The notes under the pieces were generated by a model. That model ran no database searches. It saw only the letters and a program-made list of their open reading frames with translations, and had not been told where the DNA came from. Shown here piece by piece: positions 27,062 to 36,499 of a stretch of DNA of 64,000 nt. A program made the translations under genes and the position numbers. The stretch comes from Mesorhizobium caraganae (GTDB lineage Bacteria > Pseudomonadota > Alphaproteobacteria > Rhizobiales > Rhizobiaceae): assembly GCF_016836705.1 (NCBI RefSeq), contig NZ_JAFCGY010000002.1:186001-250000 (forward strand), given 5' to 3'. Positions within the stretch are counted from its first letter, which is position 1. Each line of letters opens with the position of its first letter.

Positions 27062-29293
27062 ATGATGCGTCAGTATGAGCTTGTCGAGCGCGTCGCGCGC
27101 TACAAGCCTGACGTCAACGAGGCGTTGCTCAACAAGGCCTATGTCTACGCCATGCAGAAGCATGGCCACCAGAAGCGCGCGTCCGGCGATCCCTATTTCT
27201 CCCATCCGCTCGAAGTCGCCGCCATCCTCACCGAAATGCACATGGACGAGGCGACGATCGCCGTCGCTCTGCTGCACGACACGATCGAGGACACGACCGC
27301 GACGCGGGCCGAGATTGACGATCTGTTCGGCCCCGAAATGGGCAAACTGGTCGAGGGTCTGACCAAGCTGAAGAAGCTCGATCTCGTCTCCAAGAAGGCC
27401 GAGCAGGCGGAGAACCTGCGCAAGCTGTTGCTGGCCATCTCGGAGGATGTGCGCGTCCTTCTGGTCAAGCTCGCCGACCGTTTGCACAACATGCGCACCC
27501 TCGACCACATGCCCGAGGCCAAGCGCCTGCGCATCGCCGAGGAGACGATGGATATCTATGCGCCGCTCGCCGGGCGCATGGGCATGCAAGGCATGCGCGA
27601 GGAGCTGGAGGAGATCGCCTTCCGCTTCATCAATCCGGAAGCGTATCGCGCCGTCACCGCGCGGCTTGCCGAGATATTCGAGCGCAACAAGGGCGTGCTG
27701 ACCGACATTGAGAAGGCGCTGTCGGCGCTGTTCGAGAAGCACGCGATCAACGCCGGCGTGAAGAGCCGGCAGAAGAAGCCGTGGTCGGTGTTCCGCAAGA
27801 TGGAGGCCAAGGCGCTGTCCTTCGAGCAGCTCTCCGACATTTTCGGCTTCCGCGTCGTCGTCGACAGCGTCGAAGACTGCTATCGCGCGCTCGGCGCCAT
27901 CCACACGACATGGTCGATGGTGCCCGGCCGCTTCAAGGATTACATCTCGACGCCGAAGCAGAACGATTACCGCTCGATCCACACCACAATCGTCGGCCCC
28001 TCGCGCCAGCGCGTCGAACTGCAGATCCGCACCCGCGAGATGAACAAGATCGCCGAATATGGCGTCGCCGCCCATTCGATCTACAAGGACACCGGCGGCA
28101 AGACCAACGGTGCGGCCCATACGATCTCGAAAGAGACCAACGCCTATGCCTGGCTGCGGCGCACCATCGAGCAACTGGCCGAAGGCGACAACCCGGAAGA
28201 TTTCCTCGAAAACACCAAGCTCGAGCTGTTCCAGGACCAGGTCTTCTGCTTCACGCCGAAAGGCATGCTGATCGCGCTGCCGCGCGGCGCTACCCCCATC
28301 GATTTTGCCTATGCCGTGCACACCGATGTCGGCGACACCTGCGTCGGCGCCAAGGTCAACGGCCGCATCATGCCGCTGATGACCGAGCTCAAGAACGGCG
28401 ACGAGGTCGAGATCATCCGTTCCAAGGCGCAGGTGCCGCCCGCTGCCTGGGAATCGGTTGTTGTCACCGGCAAGGCGCGCTCCGCCATCCGCCGCGCCAC
28501 CAAGAACGCCATCCGCAAGCAGTATTCGGGTCTCGGCGCCCGTATCCTCGAGCGCGCTTTCGAACGCGCCGGCAAGACCTTCACCAAGGAAAACCTGAAG
28601 CCGGTGCTGCACCGGCTGGCGCGCAAGGACATCGAGGATGTGCTGGCCTCGGTCGGGCGTGGCGAGCTTGCCTCGACCGACGTCATGAAGGCGGTCTTTC
28701 CCGACTACAAGGACGAGCGCGTCACCGTCAGTGCCCCCAAGCAGCGCGAGGAGGGCTGGTCGAAGATCCGCAACGCCGCCGGCATGCTGTTCCAGATGCC
28801 CGGTACGCGAGCCGCGCGCAAGGACAAGAACCAGCCGCGCGATGGCGCTGTGCCGATCCGCGGCGTGCGAGGCGACCTGCCGGTGCGCTTCGCGCCGGAA
28901 GGAGCTGTGCCCGGCGACCGCATCGTCGGCATCGTCCAGCCCGGCACCGGCATCACCATCTATCCCATCCAGTCGCCGGCGCTGCAGGCCTTCGACGACC
29001 AGCCGGAGCGCTGGATCGACGTGCGCTGGGACATTGACGAGCAGACCAAGGAACGCTTTCCGGCGCGCGTCTCGGTCACCGCCATCAACGCGCCAGGGTC
29101 GTTGGCCGACATCGCCCAGGTGGTTGCCTCGAACGACGCCAACATCCATACGCTGTCGATGGTGCGCACCGCGCCCGACTTCACCGAAATGCTGATCGAT
29201 CTCGAAGTCTGGGATCTGAAGCATCTCAACCGGCTGCTGTCGCAGCTCAAGGACAATTCGAGCGTCAGCGATGCGCGGCGCGTCAACGGCTAA
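27062..29293 (+). CDS. rsh: Bifunctional (p)ppGpp synthetase/hydrolase Rsh
   Basis: Makes and degrades (p)ppGpp in the stringent response. The 743-residue protein has, in order, an HD hydrolase domain (HPLEVAAILTEM, VALLHDTIEDT, LLVKLADRLHNMRTL), a synthetase domain (DIFGFRVVVDSVEDCYRALG, RFKDYISTPKQNDYRSIHTT), a TGS domain (VFCFTPKGMLIALPRGATPI, then DFAYAVHTDVGD) and a C-terminal ACT domain. Both active sites look intact, as expected for the single Rsh of Rhizobiales. Start ATG 27062 or 27065. pyrE follows 25 nt downstream. Confidence 0.97.
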   Translation: MMRQYELVERVARYKPDVNEALLNKAYVYAMQKHGHQKRASGDPYFSHPLEVAAILTEMHMDEATIAVALLHDTIEDTTATRAEIDDLFGPEMGKLVEGLTKLKKLDLVSKKAEQAENLRKLLLAISEDVRVLLVKLADRLHNMRTLDHMPEAKRLRIAEETMDIYAPLAGRMGMQGMREELEEIAFRFINPEAYRAVTARLAEIFERNKGVLTDIEKALSALFEKHAINAGVKSRQKKPWSVFRKMEAKALSFEQLSDIFGFRVVVDSVEDCYRALGAIHTTWSMVPGRFKDYISTPKQNDYRSIHTTIVGPSRQRVELQIRTREMNKIAEYGVAAHSIYKDTGGKTNGAAHTISKETNAYAWLRRTIEQLAEGDNPEDFLENTKLELFQDQVFCFTPKGMLIALPRGATPIDFAYAVHTDVGDTCVGAKVNGRIMPLMTELKNGDEVEIIRSKAQVPPAAWESVVVTGKARSAIRRATKNAIRKQYSGLGARILERAFERAGKTFTKENLKPVLHRLARKDIEDVLASVGRGELASTDVMKAVFPDYKDERVTVSAPKQREEGWSKIRNAAGMLFQMPGTRAARKDKNQPRDGAVPIRGVRGDLPVRFAPEGAVPGDRIVGIVQPGTGITIYPIQSPALQAFDDQPERWIDVRWDIDEQTKERFPARVSVTAINAPGSLADIAQVVASNDANIHTLSMVRTAPDFTEMLIDLEVWDLKHLNRLLSQLKDNSSVSDARRVNG

Positions 29294-29318
29294 CCACTAG
29301 TTTTTCGGGGCAGGCAGG

Positions 29319-29897
29319 ATGAACACGGACGAAGTGCTGGGCATATTCCGCGAGGCGGGCGCTGTTCTGGAGGGACATTTCATCCTGACGTCAGGCCTGC
29401 GCAGCCCAATCTTCCTGCAGAAGGCGCGGGTCTTCATGCATGCCGATAAGACCGAGCGCCTGTGCAAGGCGCTGGCCGAAAAGATCCGCAAGGCGGTGCC
29501 GGGCAAGATCGACTACGTCGTCGGCCCGGCGATCGGCGGTCTGATCCCGGCCTACGAGACGTCGCGCCATCTCGGCGTGCCCGCAATCTGGGTCGAGCGC
29601 GAAGGCGGCGAGTTCAGGCTGCGCCGCTTCGAGATTGCGCCGGGCTCGCGCGTCGTCATCGTCGAGGACATCGTCACCACCGGCCTCTCGATCCGCGAGA
29701 CCATCGACTGCCTGCGTGAACTCGGCGCCGAAGTGGTGGCCGCCGCCTGCATCATCGACCGCTCGGCCGGCAAGACCAATGTCGGCGTGCCGCTGATCGC
29801 GCTCGCCGAATACGAAGTGCCCGCCTATCCCGCCGACCGCCTGCCGCCGGAACTTGCCGCCATACCGGCGATCAAGCCCGGCAGCCGCAACATCTGA
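29319..29897 (+). CDS. pyrE: Orotate phosphoribosyltransferase
   Basis: Converts orotate and PRPP to OMP in pyrimidine synthesis. The 192 residues include [33 protein letters not shown], and the PRPP-binding motif [16 protein letters not shown]. It lies behind rpoZ-rsh, a frequent order in Rhizobiales. Its stop is 47 nt from the convergent hicB relic. Confidence 0.96.
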   Translation: MNTDEVLGIFREAGAVLEGHFILTSGLRSPIFLQKARVFMHADKTERLCKALAEKIRKAVPGKIDYVVGPAIGGLIPAYETSRHLGVPAIWVEREGGEFRLRRFEIAPGSRVVIVEDIVTTGLSIRETIDCLRELGAEVVAAACIIDRSAGKTNVGVPLIALAEYEVPAYPADRLPPELAAIPAIKPGSRNI

Positions 29898-29944
29898 GGG
29901 AATGCATCTCGCCCAACAGTGCGCTGGACCTTCCGCAATGAAAG

Positions 29945-30180
29945 TCAGGCAGCCTCTTGCTGCATTGCCTTCTCCGCCGCCTTGGCGAGAAAACCAGATC
30001 GCGTATAGCCGTGAGCCTCAGCTCAACGGGTCCTTGGATATGGAAGGCAAGGGCTTCTTCGGCCATGCCTCGGGCGTCGTCCAAGTCTTCACCCGCCGTA
30101 ACCAGGCCGGGAAAATCAGGAAAAGAGACGCCAACGTCGCTTTCAGCATCCTTATGGATAAGTCCGATATACTGCCGCAT
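29945..30180 (-). pseudogene. hicB: hicB antitoxin remnant with internal deletion and frameshift
   Basis: The first 50 residues are a normal HicB N-terminal fold: MRQYIGLIHKDAESDVGVSF, PDFPGLVTAGEDLDDARGMA, then EEALAFHIQG. After that the frame changes. In the next frame the typical HicB C-terminus appears, EAHGYTRSGFLAKAAEKAMQ, ending in QEAA and a TGA at 29945-29947. Compared with intact HicB, roughly 70 residues in the middle are missing and the two ends are out of frame. If translation continues in the first frame it yields an Arg-rich tail running into pyrE. The start ATG 30180 has a good GAGGTGAG site. Confidence 0.85.
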
Positions 30181-30185
30181 GGTTC

Positions 30186-30359
30186 TCACCTCAGTTTCAG
30201 TCCGGATTGTTTTCCGATGCTGCGCAGGGTGCCGATGGGTATGTCTCGTTTGGGGTGTGGTACGGTGACCCGTCCCGGTTTGTCGTGGTGCTTGAATTGA
30301 GCATGACTGCCTTTTCGAGCAACTTCAAACCAACCACCAGCAACCAACTTTACAATCAT
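30186..30359 (-). CDS. hicA: HicA-family toxin, short type, partner of the broken hicB
   Basis: A 57-residue HicA: VAGGWFEVARKGSHAQFKHH with the catalytic His in KGSH, then GRVTVPHPKRDIPIGTLRSI, and KQSGLKLR. All core residues look intact. The family normally starts about four residues earlier (M-x-T-A-D-M), but here that codon reads TCC, so the first usable in-frame ATG is 30359; a GTG at 30401 would overlap the divergent VOC gene leader. Thus the toxin may be slightly truncated or poorly translated, which could explain survival without an intact antitoxin. The hicB start is 5 nt downstream. Confidence 0.8.
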   Translation of the reverse strand: MIVKLVAGGWFEVARKGSHAQFKHHDKPGRVTVPHPKRDIPIGTLRSIGKQSGLKLR

Positions 30360-30402
30360 GTCGGCGGTTTTGGAGCAACGACATGCATAAGGGAAAAACA
30401 CT

Positions 30403-30783
30403 ATGATCGCCGGTATCGATCATTTCGTGCTGACGGTCCGCTCGGTGGAGGCCACCTGCACGTTCTATCAGCGCGTGCTAGGCCTGAAACGTCTCGACGA
30501 GCCGAACCGGCCGACGGCGCTGCTGTTCGGGTCGCAGAAGATCAACCTGCATGAAGTCGGTCGCACTTTTGAGCCGAAAGCCAGGACGCCGACGGCCGGG
30601 TCCGGCGATTTCTGTCTGGTCGCCGCCAGGCCGCTCGCCGAGGTCTGTGGCAGCCTGGAGGCCAATGGCGTGGCAATAGAAGTCGGTCCGGTCGAACGTA
30701 CCGGCGCTCGCGGCCCAATGATGTCGATCTATTTCCGCGACCCGGACGGCAATCTGGTCGAAGTCAGCGAGTATCGGGAATAG
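30403..30783 (+). CDS. VOC-family (glyoxalase/bleomycin-resistance fold) protein
   Basis: A 126-residue vicinal-oxygen-chelate protein: two beta-alpha-beta-beta-beta modules with metal-ligand candidates His in MIAGIDHFVLTVRS, Glu/His in KINLHEVG, and Glu in DPDGNLVEVSEYRE. The enzymatic role is unknown; close relatives are annotated as virulence-associated glyoxalase-like proteins. Its ribosome site AAGGGAAAAA lies inside the 5' region of the divergent hicA. It is not obviously linked to neighbours. Confidence 0.88.
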   Translation: MIAGIDHFVLTVRSVEATCTFYQRVLGLKRLDEPNRPTALLFGSQKINLHEVGRTFEPKARTPTAGSGDFCLVAARPLAEVCGSLEANGVAIEVGPVERTGARGPMMSIYFRDPDGNLVEVSEYRE

Positions 30784-31043
30784 TTATCCGCCTCGGCGTG
30801 GTCTTCGCGGCCGGCCTTATCGTCGTCATCTAACCTCTCACCTGGGGTTGTCCTCAGTTTCGCCCCAATAGCGCTCTTTTACAGGACTGCGGCAGACCAG
30901 CGCGGCGGCGTTTCGTTGTTCCGCGGCAAGGCAGTCGCTATATTAAAGTCGTTGTTGCCTTTCTGCGCCCTCGAAGCGCAAGATAGACCTATCGCGTCCG
31001 GCCTGGGATGGTTGGGGCGTTGCTGAACGGGAATTGAAACAGA

Positions 31044-31628
31044 GTGCTTTTTCGACGCCGCAAGCCTGATGGCCTGTTGGAGCGGGTGCGTACCTATCTA
31101 TGGCCGCGCCGCTCGTTTTCCCGCTCGTTGCAGTATTTCTCCAAGCGCATCCTCAGGCTGAAGGCGACACCGCACGCAGTGGCGGCCGGCGTCGCGGCCG
31201 GCGTGTTCGCCTCCTTCTTCCCGCTCGGCTTCCATTTCGCCGTCGCCGCCGTGCTCTGCTGGGTAATCGCCGGGAATCTGGTGGCCGCCGCCCTCGGCGC
31301 GGTATTCTTCGGCAATCCGCTGACTTTCCCGCTGCTGTGGGGGGCGTCCTGGGAAGTCGGGAAGCTGATCCTGCATGAACGCCTGCCCAAGAACGGACCG
31401 CCTGCGCATCTTGGTGAGATGATGCACACGCTGTCGTTTGCCAAACTGTGGCACCCGGTGCTGGAGCCGATGCTGATCGGCGCGGTGCCGCTCGGGCTGG
31501 TCTTCGGGCTCATCTTCTACGGCATCACCCGCTGGGGCATGACCGCCTTTCGCGAGCAGCGCCGGAAGCGCATGGCCGAACGGGCACACAAAGCCGGCCA
31601 CGGCGGACGAGAAGTTCCGGCTGAATGA
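31044..31628 (+). CDS. DUF2062 membrane protein
   Basis: A 194-residue inner-membrane protein. Two to three hydrophobic segments ([58 protein letters not shown]) and the conserved [10 protein letters not shown] motif define DUF2062. The N-terminus is basic and the C-terminus carries basic helices. The start is GTG 31044. Its TGA overlaps the acpS ATG, so it heads an acpS-lepB-rnc-era operon; the function is unknown but the linkage suggests an envelope role. Confidence 0.9.
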   Translation: MLFRRRKPDGLLERVRTYLWPRRSFSRSLQYFSKRILRLKATPHAVAAGVAAGVFASFFPLGFHFAVAAVLCWVIAGNLVAAALGAVFFGNPLTFPLLWGASWEVGKLILHERLPKNGPPAHLGEMMHTLSFAKLWHPVLEPMLIGAVPLGLVFGLIFYGITRWGMTAFREQRRKRMAERAHKAGHGGREVPAE

Positions 31629-32038
31629 TCATCGGCATCGGCAGTGACCTGATCGACATCAGACGCATCGAAAAGTCGCTGGAACGGCATGGCCAGCGTT
31701 TCATCCAGCGCATCTACACCGAGGTCGAGCAGGCCCGCTCCGAGGGCCGTGGCGCGCGTGCCGCCTCCTATGCCAAGCGCTTCGCCGCCAAGGAAGCCTG
31801 CGCCAAGGCGCTCGGCACCGGCCTGGCGCAAGGTGTGTTCTGGCGCGACATGGGTGTCGTCAACCTGCCTAGTGGCAAACCGACCATGGCGTTGACCGGC
31901 GGGGCGGCCGCGCGGCTGGCCAAAATCCTGCCGCAAGGACACAAAGCGGCGATCCACCTCACAATCACCGACGATTTCCCGCTTGCTCAAGCCTTTGTGA
32001 TCATCGAGGCGCTGCCCGCCGAACAAGCGCCACATTGA
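31625..32038 (+). CDS. acpS: Holo-[acyl-carrier-protein] synthase
   Basis: Transfers 4'-phosphopantetheine from CoA to apo-ACP. The 137 residues contain the two signature motifs: [20 protein letters not shown] with the Mg-binding Asp, and [18 protein letters not shown] with the catalytic Glu/Lys. It overlaps DUF2062 by 4 nt and is followed by lepB 95 nt on. Confidence 0.97.
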   Translation: MIIGIGSDLIDIRRIEKSLERHGQRFIQRIYTEVEQARSEGRGARAASYAKRFAAKEACAKALGTGLAQGVFWRDMGVVNLPSGKPTMALTGGAAARLAKILPQGHKAAIHLTITDDFPLAQAFVIIEALPAEQAPH

Positions 32039-32133
32039 TTGCATCTGACGACCGGCGATTATATCTAACGCCGGCATGACGTTGCCCAGCGCGCGCCGAG
32101 ACTCTATACCATCCAAGCACAATCGAGGACGAC

Positions 32134-32883
32134 ATGAGCGTGGCTGAAAAATCCGAGAAGAAATCCGGCGGGCTTGGCGAAATCGTCAGCGTCATCATCC
32201 AGGCTTTGCTGCTGGCCATGGTCATCCGCACGCTCCTGTTCCAACCCTTCTCGATCCCGTCGGGGTCGATGCGGCCGACCTTGCTCGAAGGCGACTATCT
32301 CTTCGTCACCAAATGGTCCTATGGTTTCTCGCGCTATTCGCTGCCGTTCGGGCCCGACATCTTTTCGGGCCGCATCTGGGGTTCCGACCCGAAGCGTGGC
32401 GACGTGGTGGTGTTCAAGTTCCCGCCGGATCCGTCGCTCGATTACATCAAGCGCGTCGTCGGCCTCCCTGGCGACCATATCCAGATGAAGGACGGCCAGC
32501 TGTTCATCAATGGCCAAGGCGTGCCGCGCGTGAAGACCGGCCAGATCCAAAATCCTGATATCACGGAAGTGCCCGAGCCGGTTGATGTCTATCGCGAGAC
32601 TCTGCCCAACGGCGTCAGCTACGACACGCTCGACCTGACACCGAATTCGATCACCGACAACACCCGCGAGTTCGTTGTGCCGCCCGGCAACTATTTCATG
32701 ATGGGTGATAACCGCGACAATTCCTCCGACAGCCGCCTGAGCGTCGGCTACGTGCCGGCTGAAAACCTGGTCGGCCGCGCCAACATCGTCTTCTTCTCGA
32801 TTGCCGGGAAGGCGAGTCCGCTCGAGATCTGGAAATGGCCGTCGCTGGTGCGCCTGTCGCGCATGTTCCATTTCGTAAATTGA
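32134..32883 (+). CDS. lepB: Signal peptidase I
   Basis: Membrane Ser/Lys protease that cleaves Sec and Tat signal peptides. The 249-residue protein has one N-terminal membrane helix (SVIIQALLLAMVIRTLLFQP), the catalytic Ser in IPSGSMRPTL, the catalytic Lys in LDYIKRVVGLPGD, and box E GDNRDNSSDSR. The stop overlaps the rnc start as TGATG. Confidence 0.97.
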   Translation: MSVAEKSEKKSGGLGEIVSVIIQALLLAMVIRTLLFQPFSIPSGSMRPTLLEGDYLFVTKWSYGFSRYSLPFGPDIFSGRIWGSDPKRGDVVVFKFPPDPSLDYIKRVVGLPGDHIQMKDGQLFINGQGVPRVKTGQIQNPDITEVPEPVDVYRETLPNGVSYDTLDLTPNSITDNTREFVVPPGNYFMMGDNRDNSSDSRLSVGYVPAENLVGRANIVFFSIAGKASPLEIWKWPSLVRLSRMFHFVN

Positions 32884-33599
32884 TGGCTTTGAAGCGCCCG
32901 ACTGGTGAAACTCTGGCCGGTTTGGTGAAAGCCAGAACCGGCCATTCCTTCCGGGATGTCCGTTTGCTCGAGACCGCGCTGACCCATTCCAGTGCGGTCA
33001 GGGCCAACAGCAACAACCAGCGCCTCGAATTCCTCGGCGATCGCGTGCTCGGCCTGATCGTTGCCGACCTGCTTTTCGAAAAATTTCCCGAAGCGCCGGA
33101 AGGTGAAATCGCGCCGCGCTTCAATGCCCTGGTCGATGCGCGGACATGCTCCGAGATCGGCATTGAAATGCAGCTGGAAGATCTGGTCCGCGCCGACGCC
33201 GCCTTGAAGGCGCGCTCGCGCGGCTCGGGCGGAAACTATCTGGCGGATGCGGTCGAGGCGCTGATCGCGGCGGTCTATATCGATGGCGGCCTCGATGCGG
33301 CCAGGCAATTCGTCCTGCGATACTGGGAGCCGCGCTCGCAAAAGGTCGTGGCAAAGCCGCCCAATCCGAAATCCGACCTGCAGGAATGGATCGCCAAGAG
33401 CAGCGATGTCAGGCCCGAATACGCGATCGAAAAACGCGAAGGACCTGAACACCAACCGGTCTTCACGGTGTCCGTGAAGGTCAGTGGTTTTGCCCCGGCA
33501 AGCGGCATGGGCGGCTCTCGCCGTGCAGCCGAAGAAGCGGCGGCATCGGCATTTCTTGTGCGCGAAGGCATCTGGGCCAACCAAGGGAGTGCGGCATGA
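32883..33599 (+). CDS. rnc: Ribonuclease III
   Basis: Double-stranded RNA endonuclease for rRNA and mRNA processing. The 238-residue product has the RNase III signature RLEFLGDRVLGLIVADLLFE, the second acidic site YLADAVEALIAAVYIDGG, and a C-terminal dsRBD (KSDLQEWIAK ... GMGGSRRAAEEAAASAFL). ATG 32883 is fixed by the 1-nt overlap with lepB. era overlaps it by 4 nt. Confidence 0.97.
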   Translation: MALKRPTGETLAGLVKARTGHSFRDVRLLETALTHSSAVRANSNNQRLEFLGDRVLGLIVADLLFEKFPEAPEGEIAPRFNALVDARTCSEIGIEMQLEDLVRADAALKARSRGSGGNYLADAVEALIAAVYIDGGLDAARQFVLRYWEPRSQKVVAKPPNPKSDLQEWIAKSSDVRPEYAIEKREGPEHQPVFTVSVKVSGFAPASGMGGSRRAAEEAAASAFLVREGIWANQGSAA

Positions 33600-34528
33600 C
33601 CGCCAGCGAAGACTTGCCCTCGGCAGCGGAAGCGCCTGCAACGCATTCCGGCTTCGTCGCCCTGATCGGCGCGCCCAATGCCGGCAAGTCGACTTTGGTC
33701 AACCAACTGGTCGGCGCCAAAGTGTCGATCGTCACCCACAAGGTGCAGACCACCCGCGCTATCGTGCGCGGCATCGCCATGCATGACAATGCACAGATCG
33801 TCTTCGTCGACACGCCCGGTATCTTCAAGCCGAAGCGCCGGCTCGACACCGCGATGGTGACCACCGCCTGGGGCGGCGCCAAGGACGCCGATATCGTGCT
33901 GCTCTTGATCGATGCCGAGCGCGGCATCCGGGGCGATGCCGATGCCATCCTCGAGCGGCTGAAAGACGTGCGCCAGCCGATGGTGCTGATCCTCAACAAG
34001 GTCGACCGGGTCAAGCACGAGGCGCTGCTGGCCTTGGCCGCGGCAGCAAACGAAAAAGTGCCGTTCAAGCGCACTTTCATGGTCTCGGCGCTGACCGGCT
34101 CCGGCTGCAAGGACCTGCTCGACTACCTCGCGCAGGCGCTGCCAGTTGGCCCCTGGTACTATCCGGAGGATCAGATCTCGGACCTGCCGATGCGCCAGCT
34201 GGCGGCTGAGATTACCCGCGAGAAGCTTTATCTGCGGCTTCATCAGGAACTGCCCTATTCCTCGCATATCGAGACCGAGAAATGGGAAGAGAAGCCGGAC
34301 GGCTCTGTGCGCATCGACCAGACCATCTATGTCGAGCGCGACAGCCAGAAGAAGATCGTGCTCGGCCACAAGGGCGAGACGATCCGCGCCATCGGGCAGG
34401 CCGCGCGGATGGAGATCGCCGGCATTTTGGAACAGAAGGTGCACCTGTTCCTGTTCGTCAAGGTGCGGGAGAACTGGGGCGACGATCCCGAGCGCTACCG
34501 CGAGATGGGGCTTGAGTTTCCCCATTGA
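33596..34528 (+). CDS. era: GTPase Era
   Basis: Essential GTPase for 16S rRNA maturation and small-subunit assembly. The 310 residues contain G1 IGAPNAGKSTLVNQL, G2 around KVQTTRA, G3 VDTPGIF, G4 LNKVDRV, and a C-terminal KH domain (HLFLFVKVRENWGDDPERYR). It overlaps rnc (ATGA). In most relatives recO follows; here a CPBP gene on the other strand intervenes. Confidence 0.97.
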   Translation: MTASEDLPSAAEAPATHSGFVALIGAPNAGKSTLVNQLVGAKVSIVTHKVQTTRAIVRGIAMHDNAQIVFVDTPGIFKPKRRLDTAMVTTAWGGAKDADIVLLLIDAERGIRGDADAILERLKDVRQPMVLILNKVDRVKHEALLALAAAANEKVPFKRTFMVSALTGSGCKDLLDYLAQALPVGPWYYPEDQISDLPMRQLAAEITREKLYLRLHQELPYSSHIETEKWEEKPDGSVRIDQTIYVERDSQKKIVLGHKGETIRAIGQAARMEIAGILEQKVHLFLFVKVRENWGDDPERYREMGLEFPH

Positions 34529-34638
34529 GCTTCGTCGTGCTGATCACCGTTGCCGGACACGACGCCAACCAGGCCGAGGCCGAAAGATCCCGGCGCGTGA
34601 TCGATGAGGTGCTGGCCGACCATGCGCGAGTGGCGTGA
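34525..34638 (+). CDS. Possible 37-residue peptide or gene remnant after era
   Basis: TTG 34525 overlaps the era stop and opens a short frame (LSFVVLITVAGHDANQAEAE, then RSRRVIDEVLADHARVA) with sensible composition. No family is recognised. It may be a small coupled peptide or a fragment left when the era-recO junction was rearranged. Support is weak. Confidence 0.2.
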   Translation: MSFVVLITVAGHDANQAEAERSRRVIDEVLADHARVA

Positions 34639-34641
34639 CGG

Positions 34642-35445
34642 TCAGGCCGCACTCGCGACTGCAAGCGCAACCTTGGGCCGGCGGACAAAGCTTTCTGTGC
34701 CGTAATAGGCAACGATTGCCGCCGCGATCATCGCCCAGATCGCGACACCGATCCATTGCTGTTGCACATAGTCGCCGCCAGTGAACACTTTGCCGAGGAA
34801 GCGGACGCTGTTCTGATGCGTGACATGCATGATGAAGGCGAGCAGCACGCTGCCGGTATTCTGACAGAGCCAGGTAAAGACGATGCCGGCCAGCAATACG
34901 TTGATCGTGCCGTAGACACTGAGGTCGCCGACCAGGCCGAGCGGAAAATGCCAGATCGCCCAGAGCACGCCAAGGATCAGGCTGGCTGTGAGCGCCGAAT
35001 GGCTGGCCAGCAGCCGCGGCGTCGCAAAGCCGCGCCAACCCGGCTCTTCACCGAGCGGGCCGCTGAAGACGGCATAGAGCGCGATGATCGGCAGGATCTC
35101 GCTCATCGCCGGGATGTTGCTCCAGGCGGGCGCTGAGGCCCCAAGCAGCGGATTGATCAGGATCGAGGCCAGCTGTGCCGCGAACGGCAGGCCGAACGCC
35201 ACGAGATACCACAGCGGATGCACCCGCCACTTCACCATCGAGGCAAGGATGGCCTTGACCGAGGCCAAGCTTCCCGAAAGAGCCGCGACGGTGAAGGCGG
35301 CAACCACCGGCCCGAAGGTGAACCACGGAATGCTGTCGCCCTTCGTCAGCCAGAATGGGATGAACAACAGCCAGGTCAGGCCAAGCGCCATTGAAAAGAA
35401 GGATATCAGCTGGTGCCTTCGCACCAGGCTCAGCAAGGAAATCAT
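34642..35445 (-). CDS. CPBP-family intramembrane glutamic endopeptidase
   Basis: A 267-residue multi-pass membrane protein of the CAAX protease/bacteriocin-processing (ABI) family. Motif 1 is GEEPGWRGFATPRL with the diglutamate and Arg; motif 2 is WAIWHFPLGL with the His; motif 3 is IMHVTHQNS. About seven hydrophobic segments surround them. ATG 35445 has GAGAGG 8 nt upstream. It is on the minus strand between era and recO, which are normally adjacent. The substrate is unknown; relatives give bacteriocin immunity or process membrane peptides. Confidence 0.9.
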   Translation of the reverse strand: MISLLSLVRRHQLISFFSMALGLTWLLFIPFWLTKGDSIPWFTFGPVVAAFTVAALSGSLASVKAILASMVKWRVHPLWYLVAFGLPFAAQLASILINPLLGASAPAWSNIPAMSEILPIIALYAVFSGPLGEEPGWRGFATPRLLASHSALTASLILGVLWAIWHFPLGLVGDLSVYGTINVLLAGIVFTWLCQNTGSVLLAFIMHVTHQNSVRFLGKVFTGGDYVQQQWIGVAIWAMIAAAIVAYYGTESFVRRPKVALAVASAA

Positions 35446-35712
35446 GTCGGGTCCTCTCGGGCAGAGTGCATGAGAGGTCGCCGGGCTGCCCGATCGGTCG
35501 ACATGCATCTGGACACGAACCATCCGAACATTTCGGAAGGTTGTGCGTCGGCCGTGTCGGCCAACCCGTCCTTACTGACGGCTGCGGGGCGGAAAATCCC
35601 GACGGCTTTCCGATGGTTTTCCGATATTTCGGCGGCTACCAATGTCAGTATGCCCGAGCGCGTCTCCGCCCCATCCTTGATTTCGCCACGCATCCGGTGA
35701 CAAGCTCCCGGC

Positions 35713-36489
35713 ATGGAATGGCGCGACGAGGGAATCATTCTCGGCACCCGCAAGCATGGCGAAACCAGCGCCATCCTCGAGGTGATGACGCGCGCGCATG
35801 GCCGCCATCTCGGCCTGGTGCGCGGCGGCCGCTCGCGCAAGCAGCAGCCGGTGCTGCAGCCCGGCAATCGTGTCGACCTGTTGTGGCGGGCCCGCCTCGA
35901 CGAGCATCTCGGCATCTTTCAGGCCGAGGCGATCGAGATGAATGCCGCCCGGCTGATGGACAGCGCGGTGGCCGTCTACGGCCTGCAGACCATGGCCGCG
36001 CATCTGAGGCTGCTGCCGGAGCGCGACGCCCATGGCGGCCTCTACGAGACGCTGGCCGTGATGATCGCCCATCTCGACGATCCAGATGCCGCCGGTGAAT
36101 TGGTGGCGCGCTTCGAACTGCTCATCCTCGACGAGCTCGGCTTCGGCCTCGATCTCAGCCAGTGCGCGGCGACTGGCGCCCGGCAGGATCTGGCCTATGT
36201 CTCGCCGAAATCCGGCCGCGCCGTGTCGCGCCAGGCCGGCGCGCCATGGCGCGACAAGATGCTGGCGCTGCCGGCCTTCCTGCAGCGCGGCTCTGGTCTG
36301 CGCGCCGATCAGGCGGCACTCGAGGATGCTTTCCGGCTGACCGGTTTCTTCTTCACCCGCCATGTCTATGAGCCGCGCGGCACCGAACAGCCCGACGCGC
36401 GTGCCGGCTTCCTCGCCGCCTTGCGCAAGCACCATTCGGGCGGCAAGGCCGCCGCAACAACACACGCTGCCCCAGAAATCACAACCTGA
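35713..36489 (+). CDS. recO: DNA repair protein RecO
   Basis: RecFOR pathway mediator that loads RecA onto SSB-coated DNA. The 258 residues have the N-terminal OB fold ([20 protein letters not shown], then [20 protein letters not shown]) and the helical C-terminal domain ([20 protein letters not shown]). The zinc-finger cysteines of some RecO proteins are reduced here to one, as in other alphaproteobacteria. The region 35446-35712 upstream holds its promoter. A thioesterase gene follows at 10 nt. Confidence 0.94.
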   Translation: MEWRDEGIILGTRKHGETSAILEVMTRAHGRHLGLVRGGRSRKQQPVLQPGNRVDLLWRARLDEHLGIFQAEAIEMNAARLMDSAVAVYGLQTMAAHLRLLPERDAHGGLYETLAVMIAHLDDPDAAGELVARFELLILDELGFGLDLSQCAATGARQDLAYVSPKSGRAVSRQAGAPWRDKMLALPAFLQRGSGLRADQAALEDAFRLTGFFFTRHVYEPRGTEQPDARAGFLAALRKHHSGGKAAATTHAAPEITT

Positions 36490-36499
36490 GCATCATCAT

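Noticed and set aside
27035..29224. 729-codon open frame antisense to rsh
   Set aside because: It is the mirror of a strongly coding high-GC gene; the product has no domain and is rich in His/Gly/Asp in the way such shadows are.
29872..30189. A 105-residue full-length hicB reading into pyrE
   Set aside because: After residue 50 the frame is not HicB; the true C-terminus is in the next frame, so a pseudogene call is better supported.
30784..31043. Short membrane-like peptide frame after the VOC gene (VIRLGVVFAAGLIVVI)
   Set aside because: It has no start codon of its own or ribosome site, and runs only 16 codons; too weak to report as a gene or relic.
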